Positions 1-6,840 of a stretch of DNA of 6,840 nt are shown here, piece after piece. How positions within the stretch are numbered: position 1 is the stretch's first letter; each line of letters starts with the position of its first letter. The translations under genes and the position numbers were made by a program. The stretch comes from Bacteroidales bacterium (GTDB taxonomy: Bacteria; Bacteroidota; Bacteroidia; Bacteroidales; UBA932). Location: the NCBI GenBank assembly GCA_017429885.1, contig JAFROA010000460.1, positions 1-6,840 on the forward strand. Reading direction: 5' to 3'. The notes beneath the pieces were generated by a model. It searched no databases. It worked only from the letters and a program-made list of their open reading frames with translations, and was not told the origin of the DNA.

Positions 1-5
1 CTTAT

Positions 6-3000
6 ATGAATAACCAATCTTTCTTCAAAAGGCTGGTTCTGACAGCCTTGAGCCTTGTGGTCGGAACGGGCGTTTTCGCCCAGTCTCCGATACAAGGTGT
101 TGTTGTTGACGGACAGGGAGCGCCCGTAATCGGAGCGTCCGTATTCGTCAAGGGAGATTCCTCCAAAGGAGCCGCTACTGATGTCGATGGAGTCTTCTCC
201 CTTGCTGTCCATGAAGGGGTCACGCTTGTCGTGTCTGCCATCGGCTTCCAAAGTGTGGAAATTCCCGCATCTTCCGGAATGAAGGTTACCCTGGCCGAGG
301 ACACTGAGTTTCTTGACGATGTTGTCGTTGTCGGTTACGGAACACAGAAAAAGGTCAACATGACCGGAGCCGTGGGCTCCATCAAGAGTGAGTCAATCAA
401 CAAGTTCGCCAACAGCACCACGGCCTCGATGCAGGGTGTCTCTCCCGGACTCACCATCCTTGACAAGGGTGGTGCCCCCGGAAGGGCAAACACAACTTTG
501 AGAGTCAGGGGTATCACTACCATAAATAACAGTGACGCCCTCTTGTTGGTTGATGGTGTGGAGCAGAGGATAAGCGATGTCAATCCCGACGACATCGAGA
601 GTATCTCGATCCTCAAGGATGCTTCAACCTCCGCGATTTACGGATCAAGGGCAGCCAACGGAATCGTCCTGATCACCACCAAGCGAGCCAAGGAGGGAGA
701 TGTCAGGATTGATTTCAACGCCTACGGCGGAATTCATCAGGTGACCAACAAGCCGCAGCACATGGGAACCGTGGATTACATGCGCCAGCAGAACGAGGCT
801 TTCATCAACAATGGAGCGAATCCCCGTTATTCCGAGGCTTTCATCAACGCTTGGATCCAGAATCATGAGTCCGATCCTGTCACGTACCGTGAGGCCAACC
901 AGTGGCAGAACACGGTATATCATACCGGGATAGAGCAGAATTACGCCCTCAACGTAAGTGGCGGCACTGAGAAAGCCAAAGGAATGATGTCCTTGAGATA
1001 CAACAACAAGGATGGTGTGATTGACAATTTCAATTCAGACATAAAGGAAATAAGGGTTAATACCGATTTCAAGCCGTTGCCTTTCCTCAAACTCTCGGCC
1101 GATGCCGATTTCCGATCCAACTACTCCCTTAGTCCCGCCGACGCCTATGACTATGATGTGGCAGGTGGTGGAATCTTCTACTCAATGTTCCACGCCACCC
1201 AGTTCGTCGTACCCCAGTATCCTGACGGTACCTATGGGCTTGGAAATAAGAACGCCAGCCCGCTCGTGCTGGCAAGGATGAATGGATCCGACAAACAATG
1301 GGACAATCTCTTTATAGGTAGTATCAAAGCAGAAATTGACCTTTTCAAAGATCTCAAGTTCACGACCCAACTGTCAGAAAGGTACAATTTCTACAAGCAG
1401 GTGATTTTTAGAAACAAATACACGGTATCCGACTCTAACTATCTCAACTGGGGTTCCACGGCATCCGGCAAGGAATACACTCCTCCCACTTCGGCCAGGA
1501 CGCGCAATGTATCCAGAAACTCCATGGACGACTACCGCAGGGACATCAATGAGTACACACTAAACCTCCTTCTCAACTACAAGCATCAGTTCGGAAAACA
1601 CGGTGTCGAGGCTCTGTTCGGTTTTTCTCAAATTGAGAACAAGTGGTCGCACAACGAGGCTAAAAGGTATGACTTTTACAATAACGATGTTCAATCCATC
1701 AACATGGGATCGAAAGAGGGGATGGAATCATATGGCTATGATAATGCCTACGCACTCCAGTCATATTTCGCAAGAGCTAACTATAATTTCGACAATCGAT
1801 ATCTTTTGGAGGCCAACATCAGGTATGATGGAACATCCAGATTTACAGGAGACAACCAATTTGGCGTGTTCCCGTCTTTTTCCGCGGCATGGAGAATTTC
1901 CAATGAGCCTTTCTGGGAGCCGCTCAAGGGTGTGATCAACGACTTGAAGATCCGGGCCTCCTGGGGAAAGACCGGTAATCAGACAGCCGGATTGTATGCT
2001 TTCTATGAGTCCTACTCTTCAACCACCTACAATTTCGGTGGAAGCGTAGTTCAAGGTTACATGCAGAACGCGCAGGCTAACAAGGAGATAAAATGGGAGA
2101 CTTCAACCCAAACCGACGTGGGTATAGATGCAGGTTTCTTTAATAACCGGCTCACAACCACGGCTGATTACTATTACAAGAAAACGGATGGTATTCTTGT
2201 AAGTCTTCCGATAGCCTCTGTCATAGGCTTGGATGCTCCAGTTCAGAATGCAGCCGTGGTTGAAAACAAGGGGTTTGAATTCGCTGTCGACTGGAAAGAC
2301 CAGGCCGGAGACGTTTTCTACACCTTAAATTTCAACATTTCCAACAACTGGAATAAAGTGCTGAGCCTCGGCGGAGCCAACCCCACTTTGTCCGGAGGCG
2401 CTTCCGACGTTGTTACAACAGTACGTGAAGGATATCCTATCAACGCATACTGGGGATATAAGACTGACGGACTGCTTACTCAAGCTGACATTGACGCTAA
2501 ATACCCTGTATATGATTCCAGGATGAGAGCTGGAGACGTCAAGTATCTGGATCTGAACAATGACGGCTCAATCAATTCAGATGACTATGATTATATCGGG
2601 AACGAATTCCCCAGATATCCTTTCGCTTTCGGAGGAACCGTAGCATGGAAAGGATTTGACTTCGCTATGCAATGGCAGGGAGTGATTGACGCTTCCACGC
2701 GTATTTCAGGTGCCTTGACCGAGGGTGGTGCCTTTGAAGGATTTACCTTGAACTTGTTCACCGACCATTGGACAGAAGACAATACTTCAGCAAGGTTCCC
2801 GAGACCAAGAAAGAGTGTTGACTACAATAACTGGATGTCCGATTTCTGGGTTATCAGCGGAAAATATCTCCGACTCAAAAGCGCAAGTATCGGATACACA
2901 TTACCTGCGTCAATCACCAGAAATGTACGCATTGAAAAGGCCCGTTTCTATATCGCCGGAACCAATTTACTGACTTTCTCTCCTTTGAAGGAATGGGGAG

Positions 3001-3083
3001 TTGATCCCGAATTCCTCTCAGGACGCTTCCTTTACTATCCACAGACATCGGCTTATGTCCTAGGAATAAACTTAACATTCTGA
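6..3083 (+). CDS. SusC/RagA-family TonB-dependent outer-membrane transporter
   Basis: This is the outer-membrane barrel of a SusCD nutrient importer. It would move an oligomeric ligand captured by its SusD partner into the periplasm, powered by TonB-ExbBD. The 1025 residues fit the family (about 1000-1100). Seen in order: a signal peptide (1-25, cleavage probably after VFA, before Q26); a carboxypeptidase-regulatory-like beta-sandwich (about 29-96, with GVVVDGQGAPVIGASV and DVDGVFSL); a TonB-box-like segment (103-112, LDDVVVVGYG); a plug domain carrying the SusC signature (about 178-226, including LLLVDGVEQ, DIESISILKDAS and AIYGSRAANGI); then the beta-barrel, ending in a terminal Phe as outer-membrane proteins usually do. 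Residues 849-860 form an EF-hand-like loop (D849, N851, D853, G854, I856, D860). No STN domain precedes the sandwich, so direct anti-sigma signalling is unlikely. The ATG at 6 is chosen because the signal peptide begins there; its upstream region lies outside the window. Substrate unknown. Confidence 0.96.
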   Translation: MNNQSFFKRLVLTALSLVVGTGVFAQSPIQGVVVDGQGAPVIGASVFVKGDSSKGAATDVDGVFSLAVHEGVTLVVSAIGFQSVEIPASSGMKVTLAEDTEFLDDVVVVGYGTQKKVNMTGAVGSIKSESINKFANSTTASMQGVSPGLTILDKGGAPGRANTTLRVRGITTINNSDALLLVDGVEQRISDVNPDDIESISILKDASTSAIYGSRAANGIVLITTKRAKEGDVRIDFNAYGGIHQVTNKPQHMGTVDYMRQQNEAFINNGANPRYSEAFINAWIQNHESDPVTYREANQWQNTVYHTGIEQNYALNVSGGTEKAKGMMSLRYNNKDGVIDNFNSDIKEIRVNTDFKPLPFLKLSADADFRSNYSLSPADAYDYDVAGGGIFYSMFHATQFVVPQYPDGTYGLGNKNASPLVLARMNGSDKQWDNLFIGSIKAEIDLFKDLKFTTQLSERYNFYKQVIFRNKYTVSDSNYLNWGSTASGKEYTPPTSARTRNVSRNSMDDYRRDINEYTLNLLLNYKHQFGKHGVEALFGFSQIENKWSHNEAKRYDFYNNDVQSINMGSKEGMESYGYDNAYALQSYFARANYNFDNRYLLEANIRYDGTSRFTGDNQFGVFPSFSAAWRISNEPFWEPLKGVINDLKIRASWGKTGNQTAGLYAFYESYSSTTYNFGGSVVQGYMQNAQANKEIKWETSTQTDVGIDAGFFNNRLTTTADYYYKKTDGILVSLPIASVIGLDAPVQNAAVVENKGFEFAVDWKDQAGDVFYTLNFNISNNWNKVLSLGGANPTLSGGASDVVTTVREGYPINAYWGYKTDGLLTQADIDAKYPVYDSRMRAGDVKYLDLNNDGSINSDDYDYIGNEFPRYPFAFGGTVAWKGFDFAMQWQGVIDASTRISGALTEGGAFEGFTLNLFTDHWTEDNTSARFPRPRKSVDYNNWMSDFWVISGKYLRLKSASIGYTLPASITRNVRIEKARFYIAGTNLLTFSPLKEWGVDPEFLSGRFLYYPQTSAYVLGINLTF

Positions 3084-3136
3084 CAGAGTCTGCAATTAAA
3101 AAGAGAATCTTTGGGTTATAAAAATTGAAAAACACG
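3084..3136 (+). other. susC-susD intergenic spacer
   Basis: These 53 bases separate the SusC stop from the preferred SusD ATG. I see no hairpin terminator and no convincing Bacteroidota promoter (no clear TAnnTTTG element at a fitting distance), so the two genes are probably co-transcribed. The last 17 bases are A-rich with no Shine-Dalgarno sequence, which matches how translation usually starts in this phylum. Confidence 0.55.
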
Positions 3137-4744
3137 ATGAAAAAAATATTCTTGATTCTTTTCTCGGCATCCGCTGTGGTTACAGGATGCAGCGATGTCT
3201 TGAATACGATTCCAACAGACCGTCTTTCTTCTGAGATATATTGGCAGACAGATCAAGATGCGGAGTATGCGTCCAATGCGGTATATCGGTTCCTCGAAGG
3301 CCCTGGAACCATCATTTCCAGAGAAAGTATGACGGATATCGCAAGATCCACATTTCAGAACTCGGCTGAGAATCCTGTTGAACTAGGGGTGGCCGATGCC
3401 TTGTCCGGCATCTTCTCTTCTGCCTGGAGCGATATGTACAGAGGTATACGTCGTTGCAACGACTATCTGGCAAACGTGGATAAGATTACTCCGAAGGATG
3501 TATCCCTTGTAAAACAATATACTGCAGAAGTAAGAACCCTGAGGGCTTATTATTATTCACGTTTGGTTTCTTATTTTGGAGCGGTTCCCCTCATTAAGGA
3601 ACCCATCTCAATCTCAGAATCAAAGGAGATTACCAGAACACCTGTTTCAGAAATATACGACTTCATAGAAACCGAGTTGAACGAGGCTGTCGTCGACCTT
3701 CCTGTCAACGCTAAAGTCGCTGGCCGCATTACACGTGGTGCCGCTCTGGGAATCCTTGCAAGGACAATGCTTTTCGCCGCCGGAAATGTTACAGGGGACG
3801 ATGCCAGATCCTCCTCCTACTATCAAAAAGCCAAAAACGCCGCCGATGCGGTGATTTCACTTGGAAAATACTCCCTGTTCAAGAGTTATGAGAATATGTT
3901 CCTTTATGCGAACGAGAACAATTGCGAAGTAATATTGGATGTTCAATACATCAAGGATTACTACAGCAATTCGGTGATGAATAATTTCGGACCCGTTTCT
4001 CTGGGAAACAATGGATCTTCGGTTTCCGTTTCTAAAGTTCTTGTGGACGAGTATGAAACTGTAAATGGTTTGCCGATTGATAAAGACAACTCTTATGATC
4101 CTTACCATCCCTATGACAACAGGGATCCCCGCCTTGGTTACACGATCTTCTATCCAGGAAGCATCCTGCCTAACGGAACGATTTTCAACTCTATTCCCGG
4201 ATGCGGTTCAGCCGATGCCATCGGAGCCAGCTACCAGGTGTCCAAGACCGGACTCAATCCCCGGAAGTATTTGAACCCTGAGGATATAGGCACCAGCAAC
4301 AGGACAAATTGCGGAATCAACTTCGTCCTGCTCAGGTATGCGGAAATCCTTCTAACCGCCGCGGAGGCCAGAATTGAGATGAATCAGGATCTTGAAGGCG
4401 CGAGGAACCTCATCAACCAGATACGTTCAAGGGAAGATGTGGCCATGCCACCTGTCTCCGCTTCCTCCCAGGAAGATCTTCGCAAGGCTGTCAGGCACGA
4501 GAGGATGGTCGAGCTGGCCCTTGAGGGCAATCGTTTCTTCGATGTGCGACGCTGGAAAATCGCGGAGCAGGTCTGTACCACCACCAAGGTCGAAGGAATA
4601 CAGTATGTGGACGAGAATGGCAAGCTCGTCACCTGGTCAGAGGACTTCCCAAAGAAGTTCACCGCCAAGGATTATCTCTGGCCCATTCCTTATAATGAAA
4701 GACAATTGTGTCCCGGTCTTACTCAGAACGACGGATGGAATTGA
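3137..4744 (+). CDS. SusD/RagB-family surface nutrient-binding lipoprotein
   Basis: This is the partner of the preceding SusC protein: a helical (TPR-like) surface lipoprotein that closes over the transporter and binds the ligand. The 535 residues are typical. The N-terminus is a lipoprotein signal (MKKIFLILF, then AVVTGC) with lipidation expected at C18, followed by S-D. The N-terminal SusD domain covers roughly 19-230, with the family-like WSDMYRGIRRCNDYL at 97-111. The RagB/SusD C-terminal domain covers roughly 270-535 and includes LRYAEILLTAAEA (from L399), LALEGNRFFDVRRW (460-473) and the closing YLWPIP (W515) with LTQN near the end. A TTG at 3125 in the same frame would add four residues (MKNT); the ATG at 3137 is preferred because it gives a standard lysine-led lipoprotein signal. 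No frameshift is visible. The fold does not reveal the ligand; glycans are the commonest cargo, but RagAB homologues import peptides. Confidence 0.95.
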   Translation: MKKIFLILFSASAVVTGCSDVLNTIPTDRLSSEIYWQTDQDAEYASNAVYRFLEGPGTIISRESMTDIARSTFQNSAENPVELGVADALSGIFSSAWSDMYRGIRRCNDYLANVDKITPKDVSLVKQYTAEVRTLRAYYYSRLVSYFGAVPLIKEPISISESKEITRTPVSEIYDFIETELNEAVVDLPVNAKVAGRITRGAALGILARTMLFAAGNVTGDDARSSSYYQKAKNAADAVISLGKYSLFKSYENMFLYANENNCEVILDVQYIKDYYSNSVMNNFGPVSLGNNGSSVSVSKVLVDEYETVNGLPIDKDNSYDPYHPYDNRDPRLGYTIFYPGSILPNGTIFNSIPGCGSADAIGASYQVSKTGLNPRKYLNPEDIGTSNRTNCGINFVLLRYAEILLTAAEARIEMNQDLEGARNLINQIRSREDVAMPPVSASSQEDLRKAVRHERMVELALEGNRFFDVRRWKIAEQVCTTTKVEGIQYVDENGKLVTWSEDFPKKFTAKDYLWPIPYNERQLCPGLTQNDGWN

Positions 4745-4764
4745 GTTAATAATTGGTTGTTTAG

Positions 4765-4803
4765 TGAAAGCCGCTCCCGTTTTTCACAGGAGCGGCTTTT
4801 ATT
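4765..4803 (+). terminator. Rho-independent terminator between convergent operons
   Basis: A perfect 11-bp inverted repeat (left arm 4767-4777, right arm 4789-4799, GC-rich core GCCGCTCC/GGAGCGGC) encloses an 11-base loop. A G-T and a T-A pair can extend it to about 13 bp. On the + strand it runs into TTTT-A-TT, so it is a good intrinsic terminator for the SusCD transcript, starting about 20 bases after the SusD stop. Read from the - strand the stem is equally strong, but only TTT follows before CAC, so it may also end the TolC transcript, less efficiently. A shorter competing fold pairs GTGAAA (4764-4769) with TTTCAC (4782-4787). Confidence 0.88.
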
Positions 4804-4812
4804 AATGCTTCT

Positions 4813-6138
4813 CTAGAATTCAAGAGGACGACCCCTGTAGAAGTCAAGAAGTTTAGCCGAATATAGGTACTCGTACCGCGAACGGACAAGGTCAGACTCG
4901 GCACGGAGGAAGGCGTCCCTGGACTCGTTGAACTCCGTGATGTTGGCCTTGCCATTCTCATATTTCGCCATCACAAGCTCGAAAGACTCTTTAGCGCTAT
5001 CCCTCGCCTGATCGCTTGAGCGATACTTCTCCGAGGCAGCCACAGCGTTGTAGTACGCCTGCTGGATCTCCTTGTAAAGGGTCTTCTTAGTATTTTCGAG
5101 CTGGAGCATCTGGTTTGTCCTTGACAATTCCGCCGCGCGAACCTGGTTTCTGGTCTGGAATCCGGTGAAAATCGGCACACTGAGCGAAAGACCCAGATAC
5201 TGGCTGAAATTGTGCTTGATTTGCTCCATGAAAGCGGCTGACGGGGCGGCGCTCATCGTATAGTAATTAGTGCCGATACCTCCATTAGCGCTGATTGAAG
5301 GAAGAAATGCTCCCTTGGCGCTTTTTATGGAAAACTCAGTGGCGTCCAAGCGGAACATCTCCGCCTTAATTGCCGGCTTATTCTCTAATGCCTCTGCATA
5401 TATATCCTCCGGATTCCCGAGAAGTATGCCCTCAATGGGAACATCGGGGCGCACTATGCTGAACTCTTCAGGATCAGGTAGTTCCAAAAGCTGAGACAAG
5501 TCCAGCAGGGATAAGTTGAGATTATTTCTGGCCTGGGTGGCGGATAGACGGCTCTGCCCCAAGGCGGCTTTCTGCTGGGCAACCTGAGCCGGAGAGGCCT
5601 TGCCGTTCTCAAGCATCGTTGAGAGACGCTCAACCTGCAGGGAATCTATTCCGACCTGGTTCATGGCCACGTCCAATAATTCCATGTTATAGAGTATCTG
5701 GACATATGCCTGCGCCACGGCAACGCTCATGTCCTGCCTAGCCTTCTCCAAGTCGGCAGTGGACGCTTTGAGGTCCAACTCGCTCTCCTTGATGCTGTTA
5801 TTGATCCTTGAACCCTGGAAGATAGGAACGGCTGTTCCAAGAGAGAATCCGGTGCTGGTCGTGTTGGTGTTGGAATATGTGTTATCAGCGGTGAGTCCGC
5901 GACCGAACGAGAAGTTCTCGCTTGCGCTTCCGCTGACCTGTGGCAGGCGGCTTCCTTTCGCAGTCTCAAGCCTGAGCTCCTGCTGCTTGACCTGAAGCTC
6001 ATTCTGCTTGAGGGTTATGTTGTTCTCCTGGGCGTGACGGACACACTCCGCTAAAGTCCAGGGGCCGCTATGGGTCTGCCCGAAAGCGACCCCTGACATC
6101 AAATAAACGGTTATGGGTAAAAAATGTAATAGTCTCAT
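4813..6138 (-). CDS. TolC-family outer-membrane efflux channel protein
   Basis: This is the outer-membrane exit duct of a tripartite efflux or secretion system: a trimeric beta-barrel plus periplasmic helical tunnel that docks with the adaptor encoded just upstream. The 441 residues match the family. Seen: a signal peptide (1-20, cleavage probably after AFG, before Q21); the common mature start WTLAECVRHAQENNITL (27-43); and two outer-membrane efflux protein (OEP) repeats at about 28-220 and 243-435. The internal duplication is clear: AVPIFQG (103-109) matches SVPIFTG (320-326), and LENGKA (176-181) matches YENGKA (393-398). Long stretches between these are heptad-like coiled coil. The ATG at 6138 is chosen because its A is also the last base of the adaptor's TGA, a standard coupling arrangement; a GTG one codon upstream is possible. 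It ends in TAG 13 bases from the terminator stem. The exported substrate cannot be inferred. Confidence 0.94.
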   Translation of the reverse strand: MRLLHFLPITVYLMSGVAFGQTHSGPWTLAECVRHAQENNITLKQNELQVKQQELRLETAKGSRLPQVSGSASENFSFGRGLTADNTYSNTNTTSTGFSLGTAVPIFQGSRINNSIKESELDLKASTADLEKARQDMSVAVAQAYVQILYNMELLDVAMNQVGIDSLQVERLSTMLENGKASPAQVAQQKAALGQSRLSATQARNNLNLSLLDLSQLLELPDPEEFSIVRPDVPIEGILLGNPEDIYAEALENKPAIKAEMFRLDATEFSIKSAKGAFLPSISANGGIGTNYYTMSAAPSAAFMEQIKHNFSQYLGLSLSVPIFTGFQTRNQVRAAELSRTNQMLQLENTKKTLYKEIQQAYYNAVAASEKYRSSDQARDSAKESFELVMAKYENGKANITEFNESRDAFLRAESDLVRSRYEYLYSAKLLDFYRGRPLEF

Positions 6139-6140
6139 CA
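6136..6140 (-). promoter_or_regulatory. TGATG stop/start overlap coupling adaptor and TolC genes
   Basis: On the - strand the adaptor's TGA stop (6140-6138) and the TolC gene's ATG (6138-6136) share one A. No obvious Shine-Dalgarno sequence is needed in such an arrangement, since terminating ribosomes can restart. This implies one transcript and probably matched output of the two proteins. Confidence 0.8.
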
Positions 6141-6812
6141 CTTCTTCTCGATTATCTGGTTGCCACGAACCTTGTCTCCTTCTTTGAGACCAGATTTTAT
6201 CTCGATGTTGATGCCATCGGAGAGCCCGGTCACGACAGGTGTCTTATCATATTTCTTCTCTCCAGAGACAACATAGACAAAAGTGGAGTCTCCCTCGAAA
6301 GCGATAGCGCTTTCAGGCACGGAGAGCACTCCGTCGACACCCTCAAGTTGGATTTCAGCATTGGCGCTGTAACCGGAGCGGACGGTCACACCCTCAGGCA
6401 CCGTGACAGCAGCCTTGATCTCAAACTCATTGGTGCCATTCTTCTCTTGCGCTTTCGGGGAAATGAACTCCATCACGGCATCAAAAGAAACGTCTTTCAA
6501 AGCACCCACGGTGATTTTCATCGGGACACCCTCGCTGACGCGGCCAACCTCGGTCTCATCGATGAAGCCATCGAATATCAGGTCCCCCATATTCGCCACA
6601 GTTGCGATGGTCGTTCCATCATTGAACGTATTGCTCTGGGTCACGGAGTTACCAACTTTAACGGGAATATCCAAAATCAATCCGGAAATAGTTGACCTGA
6701 TGAGTGTTGAGCTCGACCTTGCGTTGCTCTTCGACACTCCGTCGCGAACAACCTCGAGGGTCTCGATGGCGGCGGCTTTCTCCTCTTTCGCCTGGGCAAG
6801 GGCCTGACGCAC
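6138..6812 (-). CDS. HlyD/MacA-type periplasmic efflux adaptor, 3' part, interrupted upstream by an in-frame stop
   Basis: This is the C-terminal part of a membrane fusion protein, which bridges an inner-membrane pump to the TolC channel encoded next. Residues are counted from a GTG at 6812, the first possible start after the stop (224 aa); the family usually runs to about 350-420 aa. Seen: the end of the coiled-coil hairpin (about 1-30, rich in A, E, K and Q); the second half of the lipoyl domain (36-72, with RSTISGLILDIPVKVGNSV); a beta-barrel domain opening with DLIFDGFIDETEVGRV (77-92); and a membrane-proximal domain (about 155-224, with FVYVVSGEKK and GLKEGDKV). The GTG start is not credible as a native start: it lies mid-helix and would leave no signal sequence and only half the lipoyl and hairpin domains. 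The true start is beyond the right edge. The sequence style resembles adaptors paired with MacB-type ABC transporters, but the pump is not in view. Confidence 0.82.
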   Translation of the reverse strand: MRQALAQAKEEKAAAIETLEVVRDGVSKSNARSSSTLIRSTISGLILDIPVKVGNSVTQSNTFNDGTTIATVANMGDLIFDGFIDETEVGRVSEGVPMKITVGALKDVSFDAVMEFISPKAQEKNGTNEFEIKAAVTVPEGVTVRSGYSANAEIQLEGVDGVLSVPESAIAFEGDSTFVYVVSGEKKYDKTPVVTGLSDGINIEIKSGLKEGDKVRGNQIIEKK

Positions 6813-6818
6813 CTGGTC

Positions 6819-6840
6819 CTACTCCTCGGCGCTGACAAGA
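6819..6840 (-). pseudogene. In-frame amber codon and upstream adaptor fragment
   Basis: Read on the - strand, 6839 to 6822 encodes L-V-S-A-E-E. The codon at 6821-6819 is TAG, and the same frame then continues D-Q-V-R-Q-A-L-A-Q. The residues before the stop read like the helical hairpin of this adaptor family, so the frame is intact and only one codon is wrong. A single base change would restore a sense codon (for example TAC/TAT for Tyr or GAG for Glu). This points to a nonsense mutation or a base-calling error rather than a frameshift. Only six codons upstream are visible, so how much of the gene precedes them is unknown. Confidence 0.65.

Noticed and set aside
2..923. Three successive - strand open frames opposite the 5' part of the SusC gene
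   Set aside because: They lie wholly antisense to a strongly supported gene, have no recognisable domains and read as low-complexity serine/threonine/proline-rich translations. They are shadows.
1603..1935. 110-aa + strand open frame inside the SusC gene
   Set aside because: It is an out-of-frame overlap. The SusC frame is intact and family-like throughout this stretch, and the alternative translation resembles nothing.
3100..3136. Possible separate promoter for susD (TTTG followed by TATAAAA)
   Set aside because: The elements do not match the Bacteroidota -33/-7 pattern in sequence or spacing. A-rich DNA here is better explained as the translation start region.
3125..3136. TTG start giving a longer SusD protein
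   Set aside because: An ATG four codons later gives a cleaner lipoprotein signal (MKKIF...TGC); the TTG is not needed.
4384..4805. Overlapping open frames on both strands over the 3' end of the SusD gene
   Set aside because: The SusD frame here carries conserved C-terminal motifs (EGNRFFDVRRW, LWPIP). The other frames are arginine/serine-rich by-products of its codon use, and one runs through the terminator.
6348..6807. Two + strand open frames opposite the adaptor gene
   Set aside because: They are antisense to clear lipoyl and beta-barrel sequence, with no start context or domain of their own.
1..6840. CRISPR arrays, insertion sequences, long direct repeats, tRNA or rRNA genes
   Set aside because: None was seen on reading either strand. 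The only notable inverted repeat is the terminator at 4767-4799, and the only direct duplication is the ancient protein-level repeat inside the TolC-family gene.

Overview
The window looks like Bacteroidota chromosomal DNA, most likely from the Bacteroidales. It carries an adjacent SusC/SusD pair, which is essentially diagnostic of that phylum. It has no strong Shine-Dalgarno sequences, and the first codons of susD sit in an A-rich stretch, as is usual there. I cannot name a genus. Gene density is high and no mobile element, CRISPR array, tRNA or rRNA gene is visible.

Left two thirds, + strand (6-4744): a SusC-like TonB-dependent outer-membrane transporter (1025 aa), then after a 53-base gap a SusD-like surface lipoprotein (535 aa). 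Together they should form a lidded pore that binds an oligomeric nutrient (glycan or peptide) at the cell surface and imports it using TonB energy. The substrate cannot be read from the sequence. No hydrolase or regulator lies in the window, and the pair is the 3' end of its transcript because a strong hairpin terminator (about 4765-4803) follows directly.

Right third, - strand (6840 down to 4813): an efflux cassette transcribed toward the SusCD genes. A periplasmic adaptor (HlyD/MacA type, entering from beyond the right edge) is followed, with a one-base TGATG stop/start overlap, by a TolC-family outer-membrane channel (441 aa). The missing inner-membrane pump, probably a MacB-type ABC or other transporter, would lie outside the window. 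The two operons converge on the 67-base intergenic region containing the terminator.

The one real surprise is an in-frame amber (TAG) codon in the adaptor at 6819-6821. The reading frame continues on both sides of it with family-like sequence. The adaptor is therefore broken, contains a sequencing error, or depends on readthrough. Otherwise the window is ordinary, and I see no evidence for a previously undescribed system.
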